Under the pieces are notes generated by a model that saw only the letters and a list, made by a program, of their open reading frames with translations, did not search any database and was not told the origin of the DNA. A DNA stretch of 64,000 nucleotides from Clusia tigrina (taxonomy: Eukaryota; Arthropoda; Insecta; Diptera; Clusiidae): assembly GCA_920105625.2 (NCBI GenBank), contig OV050033.1:126851821-126915820 (forward strand). Reading direction: 5' to 3'. Shown here in pieces: positions 13,761 to 26,235 of this stretch; the stretch's first letter is position 1, and each line of letters opens with the position of its first letter. The position numbers and the translations under genes are program-made.

Positions 13761-15118
13761 CAGTAGGAATATTATGAGCTCTCTCTCTCATAGGGTGAGG
13801 CATAATCGAAGAGTCAAAAATGGTGTTATCTCCTACGCGCTAAACAATCTAGTTCTAGGATGTGTGGCATAACCTCGAAAGTCCTCGAAATACAAAAAAT
13901 GTATAGCGTTGTTTTTGTTTTTTTTTCAGTGATACAAATTTGCCTCATGTTCGCCATCGTTAGTACAAAATAATGTCAGCTCGGATTTCACAAGTAGCGT
14001 ATTAAATTTTTATGCAAGCGCAGCGTATTTTTCGTTGCCCCAAAAATTACCGAACAGTCTCATGAATATTTTCACTGCTCAACTCTTGTTTATAATCACA
14101 CACTCACATTAGAAAGCCAAAATGTGGCTGCGTTCCAGTTGGCGCTTGGACAGAGCACATAAACACGTCTAACCGCGCCCAATTATAACGCACAACACTG
14201 CTAAGTACACACACACCAGATCCAGGAGGCAGCAACTGAGTTGCGGAACTGAGTATTTCCGGTGATTTCGGTTCTACGCTTGGCTTATGACAAGCCTTCA
14301 ACGATAAATTTTTAATTGGGCCAAATGCGCCTATGGAAATTCAGTCAATCCATGTGTGTGTTTCCGTGTAGAGTGTCATGTATATCCGGATACGAGCATG
14401 AGCTGCACCAAGTAGACTCGTAATTCTGTCATTCCTTCATCCTGTGGTATTAAAAACTGCATGTGGACTTATTTGTCAGCATTTTATGCAAATTCTTTTG
14501 CGAAATATCAACTAATCCCTCCGTAACGAGAACTAGGCAAGAGATACTGAGAGGGGAAGAGAGTATGGTAAGGTGCTCCTAGCAGGGTGTCAGCAACTTT
14601 TGCAATTAGGATTAGGGAATGCATGGTATAGAACTTTCCGGTGCTGAAATAAATCATTTTCAATCTGCTTCTAATACTTGCTCATAATTTCCTGCATAGC
14701 ATAAGCGGATGATTCAATTAAAATAGTTGGAAAGTTGATGCAAAAACGAAATAGAGTACTTGAACATAATTCAAAGTATGTAATCGAAATGTCTACGACT
14801 AATTGTGGGTAAGTTTGGTGAGTTGGATGATGGTGAACTTGTTATGGGAAAACATTTCTTTGTTCTGGTGGTCTTGAAATTTATTTTGCTATTAAGGAGG
14901 ATTTTGGGGGTATTTGACCGTTTGAATTCAAGGACCGTGTGATGGAATCTTAGGAGTAAACCTTATTTAAAACTTATATTGTTGTAGAGAGGATTTCTAT
15001 AAACTCACTAAAACCTCAAACATACATTTGAGAAGCAAAGAAAAAGCCAGTATGACAGGATATTCTTGTAACCAGAGAAAGATACAAACTAAAAGGGAGA
15101 ACAAGCTACCTTGTCGTC
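13761..15118. other. Non-coding stretch, nothing recognised
   Basis: No gene, RNA gene or repeat family recognised. Short open frames on both strands carry no recognisable domain. Confidence 0.45.
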
Positions 15119-15175
15119 ACTTACTTACTTACTTATGTATGTGGCCTAATCACAGAATCTGTGAAAGCACCCCGT
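15119..15175 (-). mobile_element. 3' tail of an RTE-like non-LTR element (fragment)
   Basis: Read on the - strand, the segment gives TTCACAGATTCTGTGATTAG, then GCCACATA, then a repeated TAAG tail. The same 28-base core and an AAGT-type tail close the decayed reverse transcriptase at 52130-52680. I therefore read this as a severely 5'-truncated copy of the same family. Its right boundary is uncertain, because beyond the core the two copies no longer align by eye. Confidence 0.55.
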
Positions 15176-16868
15176 TATCGGATTACTGCCAAACTTAAAA
15201 GGCGCCCCTGCTTTGAGTGAACCCTCTCCAATTCCCTTTGCGGTTACTCAGGATAAACTCCAGGAGCTGGAAGCCTCTAAGAAGTGCTCATATATGAAGA
15301 AGGCATCATCGTCTTGGGATTTAATACTACTAGAAAGTCTTTGGGTACTCGGCTGAAGTTCATAGAGTCAACGGGTTAAATCTGATCGTATTACTAGGCA
15401 GCTGGAGGATATTCATATTTTGTATACATGAGTCGGGCCTTCGATTTAGACTCTCCCAGAGTCATACTCAATGTTTCGATGATATTCCAATTTTTTAATC
15501 ACTCACAACAATCAAATTTAATTGTTTATTATTAATATTTTATTATTTTTATCTCACAGAATATCACATAATTTTCTATCACGCCACTCATTATTGGCAT
15601 TGTTCGGGTTGTGTCTGGAATTGTTGTTGTGTTATCTCCATAGAAGGCTGTGCTTGAGCCTCTCATTATCAATGTTGTTATTCACTTCCTGTTTTCTACT
15701 TGTTTGTGCATCACTGATTTTGAAATTTGCATGTGGCTTCTAATATATAATAAGAGAGATGCCCAGAAACATGCGAGTGTATTAGTTGAACGATTGCGAG
15801 GAATTGTGTACAACTAAGTCAGTTATAGTCTAAGAAATTTAGGGACTCTTATTGACGAACCAATCTGTGGACTACCAAAAGGCCGTATCCAATAATTGTT
15901 GAGGAAATGTGTAGATCGAACATTTGCCGGATATTGCACTAGTAATATAGGACAATGTCAGGCCAAATGATTTTTGGTCCAAGGCAGAGGAGTATTTAAA
16001 AAGCAATTCACAGACAGGACCTCCATATTCTTACCATATACCTGATAGGCTACTTCATACTTGGGTATAATACCAAAAAATGGAGAATTTTTTCCACGGA
16101 TATCTTCAGATCTCTGTGAATCCCCTGCAGTATGCAGAAAGCGTTTGCTTCCAAGGGGGGCTGCTACAATAGCACCCGAAACTATTAGGATATGGAACCC
16201 TATAATGTGCTGAAATTCATAAATGGATGGTTAAATTATGGCTTCGTATTGTGGATCAAATAGGTCGAAGTGCAATACAGCCAAGGATGATAATAATAAG
16301 AGTTCACTGGATGAGCTTCATTCTAGCTTATCTCTGAGTATAATCTCAATTGAATCTCTGTCCTTTGAAAAACACGCAACGAGGCTGAAAAGTAGCTTCC
16401 TGAGTAGATTAAAAAATAAACGAAATTTTGAACTTTAAATTTAATTAATAATTTTATATTAAAAATGAATTAACATTATATTTTCAACTATTAAATGCTC
16501 TGCTAACAATCGACTTCAAATAAGCCTCCCGCAGAAAAATAGCAGACGATTTATAGAATAGTGTTTTAAAGAAGTTTCCACAAATTGCGTACACGCTCAA
16601 TTGCTACAACCCTGAGCAGACACATTACCTGCACCCGAGATACTCGGGAAAGTGAACGTAAATTTACACAAGCACCGCCCAAGGCTGCTCCCAACAAAGA
16701 GCCATGTTTCTTTGGCATTGCCGCCATGTCCTGGCTGCTGTTCGTGCTCATAACACTTAAGACACTTTAAAGTGCCGGAATTTAGGAGTACACCTAACCA
16801 GCAGTGACGCTAATGATTATTAACGCATTACGAGCGTAACTCAGCCACAAACACACACACACACACAC

Positions 16869-16899
<31 letters not shown>

Positions 16900-17369
16900 A
16901 CAACTCCTTTCTACGAGTATTCTCGCCAGTCTAAGAAGAGGGTTTATTTATGGTAAAGCAGCAGCTTTGTGGGCGTTTGCACAACAAGTGCACAGAATTT
17001 CACACAAGTCTTCCAGCTGAGAGTGAAAATTAGAGGAAAATAGTATTTGCGGAAAATTTCGAAAAGGAATTTGTTTAAGTACTCCACAAAATAGCAGCAA
17101 AAACGCACTTTAATCGCACTAAAAAGAATGTGCTTCCACGCTGAGCTCAGTGAGATGAAGTCTCTGAAATATTGAATGTGATTTTTAAGGCGTTTAGATT
17201 AGCTTCGAAGCGTATTTATGTTCGGATTTTCCAAACAAAATCGAATCCAGCGAACTGAATAACTTTAGCGAAATCTCAGTTATGCTGTGTTCAGACCCAC
17301 CTGATGTAGCTTAAAACGAACTTGAGTAAAATCACAGCGTCTTCACCGGCAGAATGAGATTATACTTGT
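15176..17369. other. Non-coding stretch with a CA microsatellite
   Basis: No gene supported. A long CA dinucleotide tract with a few interruptions lies at about 16850-16898. The rest has no recognisable protein remnant. Confidence 0.5.
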
Positions 17370-18113
17370 AAATTTCAATTCTGTCAACTATCACAGTCTC
17401 ATGACAGTGCGGCAACACTCGCAAAAGTCCTGACGAAACAACTTAAATGTGCCTTTTGCTTGCATTTCCGCGTTGTTTTACAAAGTAGGGATATCGTCGG
17501 TTATCTCTACTTTATATACCAATGAATATAATGAATAGTTATTAGAGTGGAGTGTGGGTTGGACTGATATTGAATCCCATATTTCCGAGAATGTCCAAGG
17601 CTGAGTGGTAATCGTCCACAAGGAATTGTATCGGGTGATTTGGAAAGTATTTTTGTCTCATTTCACTAGTTCATTCAGATGAACCTCCGAACCTCGGATC
17701 TGCTATTCTCCATTTTTATTTTTGTTTCTAAAGTGCCAACGGGTCTGCTCTCTTTCGGGGCTCAGATGCTACTCTCCAGCACACAGCATACTGAATACTT
17801 CACTATTAATAGAATTTTCCAGAGACTTGATATTCCACAACTGAAATCATGGCAGATGTGACTGAATAGGAACCCAATTGGTGTCTTTATTTTTCTATTT
17901 CTCTCTCTCCTACTCTTCATTTTATATCATACATGAAACAGTTGAGAGAGTGACTTTTTGTACCACTCAATATCAAGAATGGTATCTTTGAAATTTCGTA
18001 CACGTACTCTTCGAAATCTCACAGATTAATGCCCACTTACAATAAAATTTCCACTTGCCCGTCACTTTATGTTTTAAATTCCAAATTTTTAATTTTGATC
18101 TGCCTCCCTTTGA
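17370..18113 (+). repeat. Left arm of a 745-bp inverted repeat pair
   Basis: This 744-bp segment matches the reverse complement of 21195-21940 over its whole length with scattered substitutions and small indels. Shared words include GGATATCGTCGGTTATCTC, GTGCGGCAACACTCGC and CCTGACGAAA. The homology stops abruptly at both ends. Neither arm has a convincing coding frame, although both keep a degenerate open stretch in the same relative place (17679-17861 + and 21475-21675 -). The pair could be long terminal repeats of a foldback-type element, or two insertions of one non-autonomous repeat in opposite orientation. Confidence 0.85.
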
Positions 18114-21100
18114 TTTGCTTAGGTACCCGATATTTTCAATATGTATTCATTCGTTATAGTGAGAACTATGAACACTTCGACTGAGCTCATTATTTAATTT
18201 CATTTCGAAATGTTTTATGAGCTCAGAAAAGCAAGGACGTTGGAGAATTAGTTGACGCATTCATTGTTGGCGGTTCACATGAACAGCAAAATAGCTACGT
18301 GGAAATTATTTGATCAAGGCAAATCGAAACGGAATGTCCAAAACTGAGGGCTGAGGATACATAATTTCATACAGATCCTGCTTTTATAGGATATTAAAGC
18401 GCTTTGCATTTCTGGTGGGTGATGCATTCCACCCATATTGATTGCTTGTAGAATGCTTTAATAAAAAATTCTTTAAAATATAATTTAATCGGGTTTTATT
18501 TTACATTTTTTGTGGTTCTTGTCCATAATTTATAAAATGAAATGCAGTTTATTAATATTTTTAAATATATTTTCGTGAGATTTTTTTCCGACTATATTTT
18601 TTATTGTTGTCCTTGTAGTCCTTTATTTTATTAATTAAGGATCCGTCAAAGAATTCATATTTGAAATCAGAGACGCTTAGAAGGACTTCTTAGAAGGATC
18701 TGTGAAATATTTTTTAAATGTAAATATATTTTTTTGTATTTTTCTTGAAGCTTTTTCTTGCATTTTTTTCTTGAATTTTTGAAATTTATATTTTGAAGGA
18801 TCCATAAGAATTTTGAATACATTTTTCAAATTAGCTTCCGTGAGATTTTCTTACTGTAATTTTGTCTTGATGTTTTTCTACATTCTAAATTTTGGGGTTT
18901 ATTCTCCTTTGTTCCTGATTAATCAACTGCTTTGAATGCCTTGTTTCTTCATGAAGTGCTTTCTTCTCCCTCAGGAAAGTCGTTTGAATGGTGGATTAAC
19001 TTCTATAACAGAACATATCATTCCATAGCAGAAGCTATCCTTTTCACCGTAATGAATGCATTTTCTCCCACTCATGTGCGAGGCTTTACATACTCGTTCT
19101 CGTATCATGGATCACGGTCATCCATCCATCAAAGTCAACAGAGGCAAACAAATTCTCGGCAGGGATGAAACAAATCAGTTTTCTGCTTTGATACTAAGTG
19201 AGAAATGTTTGCATATCGTTTGGAATTATAAGGAGGGGGCAAAATGAAGACAACTGAAATATGATCCAGGGATACGCAGACAGTATTGTAGTCAACGCCA
19301 TGATTTATGCGCCAAGCAGCTGAAAAATTGGGGAGGACAATTTCAAGAGCCTTTGTTCCGCGTAACCGCTGCAAAAAGAGGAGCGCGTTGCTGATGGAGA
19401 TAACTTGGTGAAATTATTAAGACATAAGTAGACGAGTTGACGCAAATTCAACGAGAGGAAGGCACAAAGTATTTGTGCTGAACACGACTTAGGAGTTCTT
19501 GCTTCGGCATGCAACTTGTAAGGTTCTTTAGTTTATATGTCTTCCAGTATATGTCTTTCTCATTTTGGTGGAGGAATCCTTTGCTCTTAAGATATTCTTC
19601 TAGTGTTTCTTCAGTTTGAATATCTAGCCTGCTGCTAGCGGAAACTTGGATCCCATATATTCGTGCCCTTTTGAGTAGACCTTATTTCAGACAATTTTAA
19701 TTTTTTCCACGCATGGGTGAATGACGAGTCCTTTGCTTTTACATATTTTTCTTTACTTCGTCAGTAAAACTGCCTCTTTACCGACATTTAAGAGCTACTT
19801 ATCACATTAATTTTAATTAAGATATTCTTCAAATCCTTTATCACTACGAAATTATTCAACTTATTTGAAGTACAGAAAGAGTCAATAGAAGTCCAACCAA
19901 TAACTGACCGGAGTAACCAAAGAACTTTCACTCCATTAGGCATATGCTTCTTTTTGTATTCATCAGATTCAAATTGTCTGATATATAAGAACTGCCACCA
20001 AAAATGTTCCCTCCTAAGTTGGTTTATATGTGCCACCGAACATTTTGCCTTTATATAAAATATTGTCTTATCTGATTCCTGATCTTCAATAAACTATTTT
20101 GACAATTTTGAGTTTCTATTGAAATTTGTTTAGCATCGTGCAAAACACTGCTTCCAGGATCTTCCTTTTTCCCACTAACCCACTTCCCTTGAACCATTAC
20201 TTCCTTTTGAGATATTTTGGTTGTCCTGCTGTTGCTTCCTCCCTGGAACCAGTTTTGCGGCTCTACAACGTGTTGCTGGAAGTATTGTACCATTTTTTCA
20301 TTATATTTTCAGAATTTCCTCTTCTGAATTGTTGAAATGCTCGTATCTTGCTATTTTCCCAAAGCGCCTTGTTTTATATTGTTTGCCTGCTGTTGCCAGC
20401 TTCCCCAACGTGTACTTCTTCATTTGCTTCATTTTGTTGCATTTTGTCTCTCGTTCCCTCGTTGGATGTTTCTCAAACGTGTCACCTGCACAGCACACTC
20501 CGATGAGTCTCAAGAAATTTGTTATAAAATGTTTTGTTATTTAAGAGATTTCTTGCTCCATTCATGCATGTGTGCACAAATACACACAGCAGCGTCCTGT
20601 TTCCAGTTTCAATCATTTATTCAGCTGGCTCACAGAGGACTTGGGAGAAGGAGATAAAAAGCAAGACGTGCATTTTTGTATACACTTTAGCAGCACATTA
20701 TTCCGAATTGTGCAAAAAGCGCAATTTTTCTTAGAGCTTACTTTTTGCGGAGTAGTGCAAACTCCTTTGTAATACTCCTCATCGCCATTTTCTTAGACAT
20801 GATAGCTCTTTTGTGGATTTACTTAAGTGCTGCCACTGAAAAAAATACAAGAAATGCAATTCTCGAAGCTGCTTTTCTTATAACTCACTGACTACTTTCG
20901 CTGCTATTGTAGTACTTGCATAGGTAGAGGCAGTTATTTGTCTAATGAGCATATTCGTTCTTGTTGAAGTTCTCCATTGAAGCGAATTGTGTGTGAGAAT
21001 GAGGAAGGATGTTTTATAAGATTACTTTGACGTGTTTGAATGAGTATAAAGTGTTTAAGTTGTTTACTGGTTTAACGAATTAAATTCACTCAACGCAAAA

Positions 21101-21194
21101 GAACATGCTTTCACTTTAAGCCAGTAATAAATTGCAATTAGCGTGGAGCTACAATCACACATGGACCGAAACTTGATGGACAGAAGTCAAAAGC
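18114..21194. other. Spacer between the inverted repeat arms
   Basis: A spacer of 3081 bp. Several overlapping frames of 65-107 codons lie at 20120-20770, but none shows transposase motifs or a domain I recognise. The left third (18480-18900) is very AT-rich. I found no DDE-type or P-type transposase remnant by eye, so an autonomous foldback element is not supported. Confidence 0.45.
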
Positions 21195-21940
21195 TCAAAG
21201 GGGGCAGATCAAAATGTAAAATTCGGAATTTAAAACACAAAGTGTCGGGCAGGTTGAACATTTACTGTCGGTGGGTATGAACCTGTGAGATTTTGAAGAT
21301 TACGTCTACGAGATTCCAAATATGCCATTCTTGATATTAAGTGTCACGAATATTCTCTCTCCCACCTGTTTCATGTTAAGATGTAGAATATAAAATTAAG
21401 AGTGTGAGAGAGAGAGAGAAATAGAAAAGTAGGAACACCAATTGAGTTCCTATTCAGTCACATCTATCATGGTTTCAGATGTGGAGTATCAAAAGGCTCT
21501 GGGAAGTTCCATTAAAAGTGAAGAATCCATTATGCTCTGTCCTGGAGAGTAGTAACTGAGTTCCCGAAAGAGAGAATAAAAATATAAATGGAGCATAGCA
21601 AATCCGAGGATCCGAGGTACAACTGATTGAACTAGTGAAATGAGACAGAAATACTTTCCAAATCACCCGATACAATGCCTTGTTGATGGTTACAGCTCAG
21701 CCTTGGTCATTCTCGGAAAGATGGGGTTCAATATCAGTCCAACCCACAATCCACTCTAATAACTATTGAAAACTTCATTTCATTCATTGATATATAAAGT
21801 AGAGATAACCGACGATATCCCTGCTTTGTAAAACAGCGCGGAAATGCAAGGAAAAGGCACATTTAAGTTATTTCGTCAGGACTTTAGCGAGTGTTGCCGC
21901 ACTGTCATGGGACTGTGACAGTTGACAGAATATAAATTTA
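21195..21940 (-). repeat. Right arm of the 745-bp inverted repeat pair
   Basis: This is the reverse-complement partner of 17370-18113, 746 bp long, with nearly identical end points. Divergence between the arms is visible in almost every 20-bp block, so the duplication or double insertion is not recent. A purine GAGAGAGAGA run at about 21407-21420 corresponds to the CTCTCTCTC run in the left arm. Confidence 0.85.
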
Positions 21941-23826
21941 TCATAGCACTTGATTCAACTTGCTTCGGAAGTGTCAAAATGCCTGCATGATGCCCTCATT
22001 CATTATTACTTCTACTCACTGGTATCTGCAACTTGTCCTGCTTGTGCCTGCTTCTAGACCTACCAATCAAAGTCTGTCTCTAACTGATTCACTTAAATGA
22101 ACACACAATAACAACAAAGCGAGAATATTTATGCGCATCAATTGCACTGATGCACCGCAAGTCCTTGTAAGTCCTGGTAAGTGCACTGAGTTAAAATGAA
22201 AATCTAAAACCGCACCGCAGCGCTGCCAACAACAAGAGAAATCCATTAACTGAGAGCGCCGCAAATGTCCAAGAAAAACTTCACTAACCCCACCCACTGG
22301 GCAGGGAAGTGAACTATGCCAAACCAACCAAACAGAGGTCAACATTTCCACGGAAGCTGTGCATTTTTTCGGATTTTGTTGCTCTCTTTTTTTAATCCTA
22401 TTCTGCCACTTCCCCGGTTTGGCTGCCACGTTTGTGAGAAGAAAGAAAAAATTGTAAGCAAAACCGGACATTAGTTAAAAAGGAGAAATACTCGCAACAC
22501 TGTTGCCTGAATGGGAAAAACCTCTGTGTGGGTGGAGACCGCGGGCACTTTCAAACAGCAAACAGGAAAGCGAAGTGTACGGAACAACAAAAACCGCAGC
22601 TAGAAATTGAAAAATAGAATGAAACGGGCAGTGAATGCAGCTGATAAAGGGCAAAGCGGATGTATCGGCATTGATGGCTGTTGTCCACTGCCGAAATGCT
22701 GCTCACAGGAAGAGGATGTGCTTGTGGGGGAAATGCCAGAGGCGGTAGCACAATGGCATGGCAGGCGGCAGCAGGATGCAGCAACGGAAGTGCAAAAATC
22801 TGTTTAGTTCATTTGTGCATTTAATACAATGAAACACAGGACGAGTACTTCTCAGGCAGCTCAGGCAGCTCAGGAGCTCAGCAGTCGAAATGACTGAGTC
22901 AAAGTTAATCAGCACTGTCCTGACTCATTTTGCAGCATATCCTTCTGAGTGTGTATTTCAGTCTGTCATTGTTGGTTTACCTTTGGATAAAAAATCATAG
23001 CCAACATAATTGGATTAGGGAATATTGGTTGGTGATAATTGGCTGAGTGCAAAACGTGCTGACTTGCCAAATCTGAACCAAATTTAATTTAAAGTTGAAT
23101 TTTCATTTTATTTCAGACGCTTTCGGAAGAGTCCACGAAGGCTCCAGCTAAGGATGAGACAGTGTCAATTAGATTTCGAGTTTTAATTCAGTGCGGTCAC
23201 CGTTAAAATATTTATGTTGTGTGCCAGATGAAGGAGGAGAAAAGTCGTATCGCCTACGAAGACCAGTGGATATTTTTTGGAAAGTGCCAAATCACCTTTA
23301 CTTGAGTCTCTCCAAGATGTACTTTTGATAGCAATTCAAACACTGATTATGGAATTAGGTGGAAAATTCAAAGCAGCTAATCCAAAATGACTTCTTCATA
23401 TGTATTAAAGAGCGAAATATGTATTTACTCTTAGAATCCGGAAAGAAACAGATAACACTTTCAAGAATTCTCTCAGGATTCAGCAAAAATAAAAGTACAG
23501 AATGAAAGACCCTCGGCGATAGAGCATACGATTCTTTTTTCAAATGGTCAGTTTATGTAGTCCCGATTTTATTTGAGGACAGTCGGAAGTTAAAGGCTAA
23601 GAAGTTCATGGTCATTTGTTTATCGATTATGTTCGAATAGTTCGCGGAAAGGTTGCATCAGATTCCATTTGCGCTTATTACAGATCAAACGGTCGACTTC
23701 TTAAAGACAACTAGTGTCAAATTTATGAGTAAGCTTCCTGAGAGTCCCGAGCTGACAACTTTCTATATCTTTTTGTTACCTCAATTGAAGCACAAAATTT
23801 GCAGATTCCAAAAAAGTGGTTCAATT
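21941..23826. other. Non-coding stretch, nothing recognised
   Basis: No gene supported. A 134-codon - strand frame (22067-22471) and a 66-codon + frame at 22607 were inspected and show no domain, signal or splice context. A small CAGGCAGCT duplication is present near 22850-22880. Confidence 0.4.
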
Positions 23827-24355
23827 GAAGTGCTTCATTGCACCACCTCAAATTACTAATTTAATTGCTCATATAAATGGACTGTTTCGCAAAGGAATAT
23901 TTGTATATTGAAGTCCTCATGGCCCATAATTATATAGAACGTCACCTCTTTGAGCTGCATCATTATACCAACTCGAATAATTAATTTAATTACCCATGCA
24001 AATTGGCTGTTTCGCAGAATAATATTTATATATTGAAGACTTCATGGGAAACTACTTAGAATAACTCCTCATTTGATGTGACTCATTGTAGCACCTCAAC
24101 TCGCTAATGATCCATTCAATTTGATTATTTCGCAGAGCTCTCATGGATTGCCAATAATTTTATAGAATGTCAACTCATTTGAGGTGCCTCATTGTACCAC
24201 CTCAAATTACTAATTTAATAGCTTATACAAATGGACACTTTCACATATTAATATTTCATGGGAAACTACTGAGAATACCTCTTCATTTGAAGTGCCTTAT
24301 TGTACCACTTCAAATAATTAAAACCATATTTAAAAAAAAATCACTGTTTCGCAAT
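23827..24355 (+). repeat. Tandem array, unit 106-125 bp, about 4.5 copies
   Basis: Copies begin at 23827, 23952, 24075, 24181 and 24289 with variants of GAGGTGCCTCATTGTACCAC. They continue through CTCAAATTACTAATTTAAT, a TTTCGCA block, an ATATTGAAG or TTCATGG block, and end CTCATTT. Units are 125, 123, 106 and 108 bp, and the fifth is partial. Divergence is substantial, so this is an old local satellite-like expansion. Confidence 0.8.
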
Positions 24356-25326
24356 TGAGACCCTTTAATTTGACTCATACAAAGCGACTCCAATTGAGTA
24401 TTTTTTCATCATTAGTTTCTGGTTTTCTCCTAGGTATGGTATAGGGTATGTTCGAGTCTCCATTTTCACCCACTTTCACCCACTTTCCCGAATTTCCTAT
24501 TTTCTAATTCATATGATTTGAGAAAATTTTGAATATGTATTAGCCTCGATTTATCGCTAATTTATTTATAAATCCGTTAAATAAACAATAAATAAATGGT
24601 AAAAAGCAGTGAAATCCCCTAAAAGTATGCTATCAAAATTGAAAAATAATGCAAATCAGAGCAAATATTAAATTGAATTTGAATTTGTTTGCGTGCAAAT
24701 ATATGAATTTGCATTTAAATTTGTTTCAAGCTGCATGCCAGCACATGCAGCAGGAGGATTTGATTTATGGCGCTCTGCGATATTGATAGCTTCATTTGTA
24801 TGCCGGCGAGTGTTTGCCTTTCCACGTAGGTGAGTGTGGATATTGGTTCGTATATGTGCGATTGTACGTATGCATGTGTGTGTGTGTGGGTTTGTTTTGG
24901 CGCTACTTTGCATTTCATATGATTTATGCAAGTACACGCACGGGGATCTGGCCAAGAGATGTGTTCATTGATTTTGTTGTGGTGAAGTTTTATGCAGATT
25001 TTGGTAATTTTCAATTGCCCAACTTTTTCAATTCAATTGAATTCCTCTGTTAATTGGCAATTTTTCAATTCACAAACATTTCAAAGTAATTTTCTACTCC
25101 ATTCGAAAGGCAATTTACTAGCATAGAAGGTGTGATTGATATATTTAGTAAACTGAAATGCGGGCAGAGTTCAACTCGAACTCGAACTGAAGCGAATAGG
25201 ATACAAATAGCTATGATCCAATATGTTGGACATTTTAATTACCAGCGAATGATCTTTGTTCCAAAATTGTTACCGCTGTGACTGAAACCACAGGTAGCTA
25301 ACAACCGCTGATACCACTTTGTATCC
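24356..25326. other. Non-coding stretch, nothing recognised
   Basis: AT-rich with a short TG microsatellite near 24873-24890. The open frames over 24668-25053 on both strands come from CA/TG-rich sequence and have no domain. Confidence 0.45.
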
Positions 25327-26235
25327 ATATCTACACAGATGGATAAGCTACAGGGAAGGGTGGGAGGTGGTGCATTCTTAGATGAGCTGGACATTAACTT
25401 TAGCCTTCCAGACCATTGCAGCGTATTTCAGGCTGAGGTTGCGGCTATAGAGGAAGCACTGTCTTAACTTAAGTAGAAGACGACATATGGGCAAGGTATT
25501 TGCATTCTGTCTGACAGTCAAGCGGCTTTGCCCTCCCTGGATTCGGTTATTATTACATCAACAGCTGTCAAGAGCTGCCGCAAAACTATAGACGAGATAG
25601 CTAATCAGAATCGTCTGCATCTTTGCTGGGTTTCCGGCCACAGGGAAATTCCAGGGAATCGCAAACTGGATGAACTCGCCCGAAAGCGCACTGCAATATA
25701 TATTCTACCATTGACCTACCTTCAGTATGGGATTCCCATTGCTATATGTAAGCTGCTAATTAACACAATATCCTTGGCGCACCGAGCTGGTGCGGTGGTG
25801 GTTTAATGGTTTAGTAATCAAAGTAATCTGTCCTCAGCTAAACGTCAATCGCTCATAAGATGCAATATTTCTAACTAGACAAAGTATAGGTAGCGTCGTC
25901 CTTATGGGACACTGGAGCCTGGGTACTCATGGTAGTAGATTGGGGATTGCCCCAAATGACTTCTGCAGGAGTTGTATGGATTAGGAGGAGCAAGAGTCCA
26001 TCGAACACCTGGTATCCAGCGTGTCCAAAAGAAGATACACTTTCCTGGGTGATTACTTTCTGGACTCTCTTGGAGACAATCCAAATAGGAAAATAAGCTC
26101 CATCAATGGCTTTATCAAAAGCTACAAAAGGCTGGACTTCTGAAAGGGAATCCGACCTCTGTCTCATGCGGTATCACAAAGGGTAAATAATGGCCTAAGT
26201 ATGACCTTTTTGTCGCCCGGTCAGCCTGCCACTTG
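25327..26235 (+). pseudogene. Decayed 3' end of a non-LTR ORF2 (RNase H and C-terminal knuckle)
   Basis: The RNase H domain is visible in pieces. IYTDG is followed by a TAA where Ser-Lys is expected; then come FQAEVAAIEEA, ICILSDSQAAL, and WVSGH leading to LDELARK. Further on, a C-terminal knuckle region (FCRSC, ESIEHL) precedes SKRRYTFLGDYFLDSLGD. Several stops and frame changes break it. The 3' non-coding end (GCGGTATCACAAAGGGT, CTGCCACTT) resembles that of the copy at 63062-63720. Known family logic: RNase H after RT occurs in I, LOA and related non-LTR clades. Which clade this belongs to is not settled here. Confidence 0.8.

Noticed and set aside
20126..20772. Several overlapping 66-107 codon + frames in the inverted-repeat spacer, considered as a transposase
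   Set aside because: Three frames overlap with no dominant one, and no DDE, P-type or zinc-finger pattern is visible.
17679..21675. Homologous open frames in the two inverted-repeat arms (17679-17861 + and 21475-21675 -) as a conserved gene
   Set aside because: The frames differ in start and end, share only part of their reading phase and show no bias toward silent change by eye. They are explained by arm homology alone.
22067..22471. 134-codon - strand frame
   Set aside because: No recognisable domain and irregular composition, with no supporting start or splice context.
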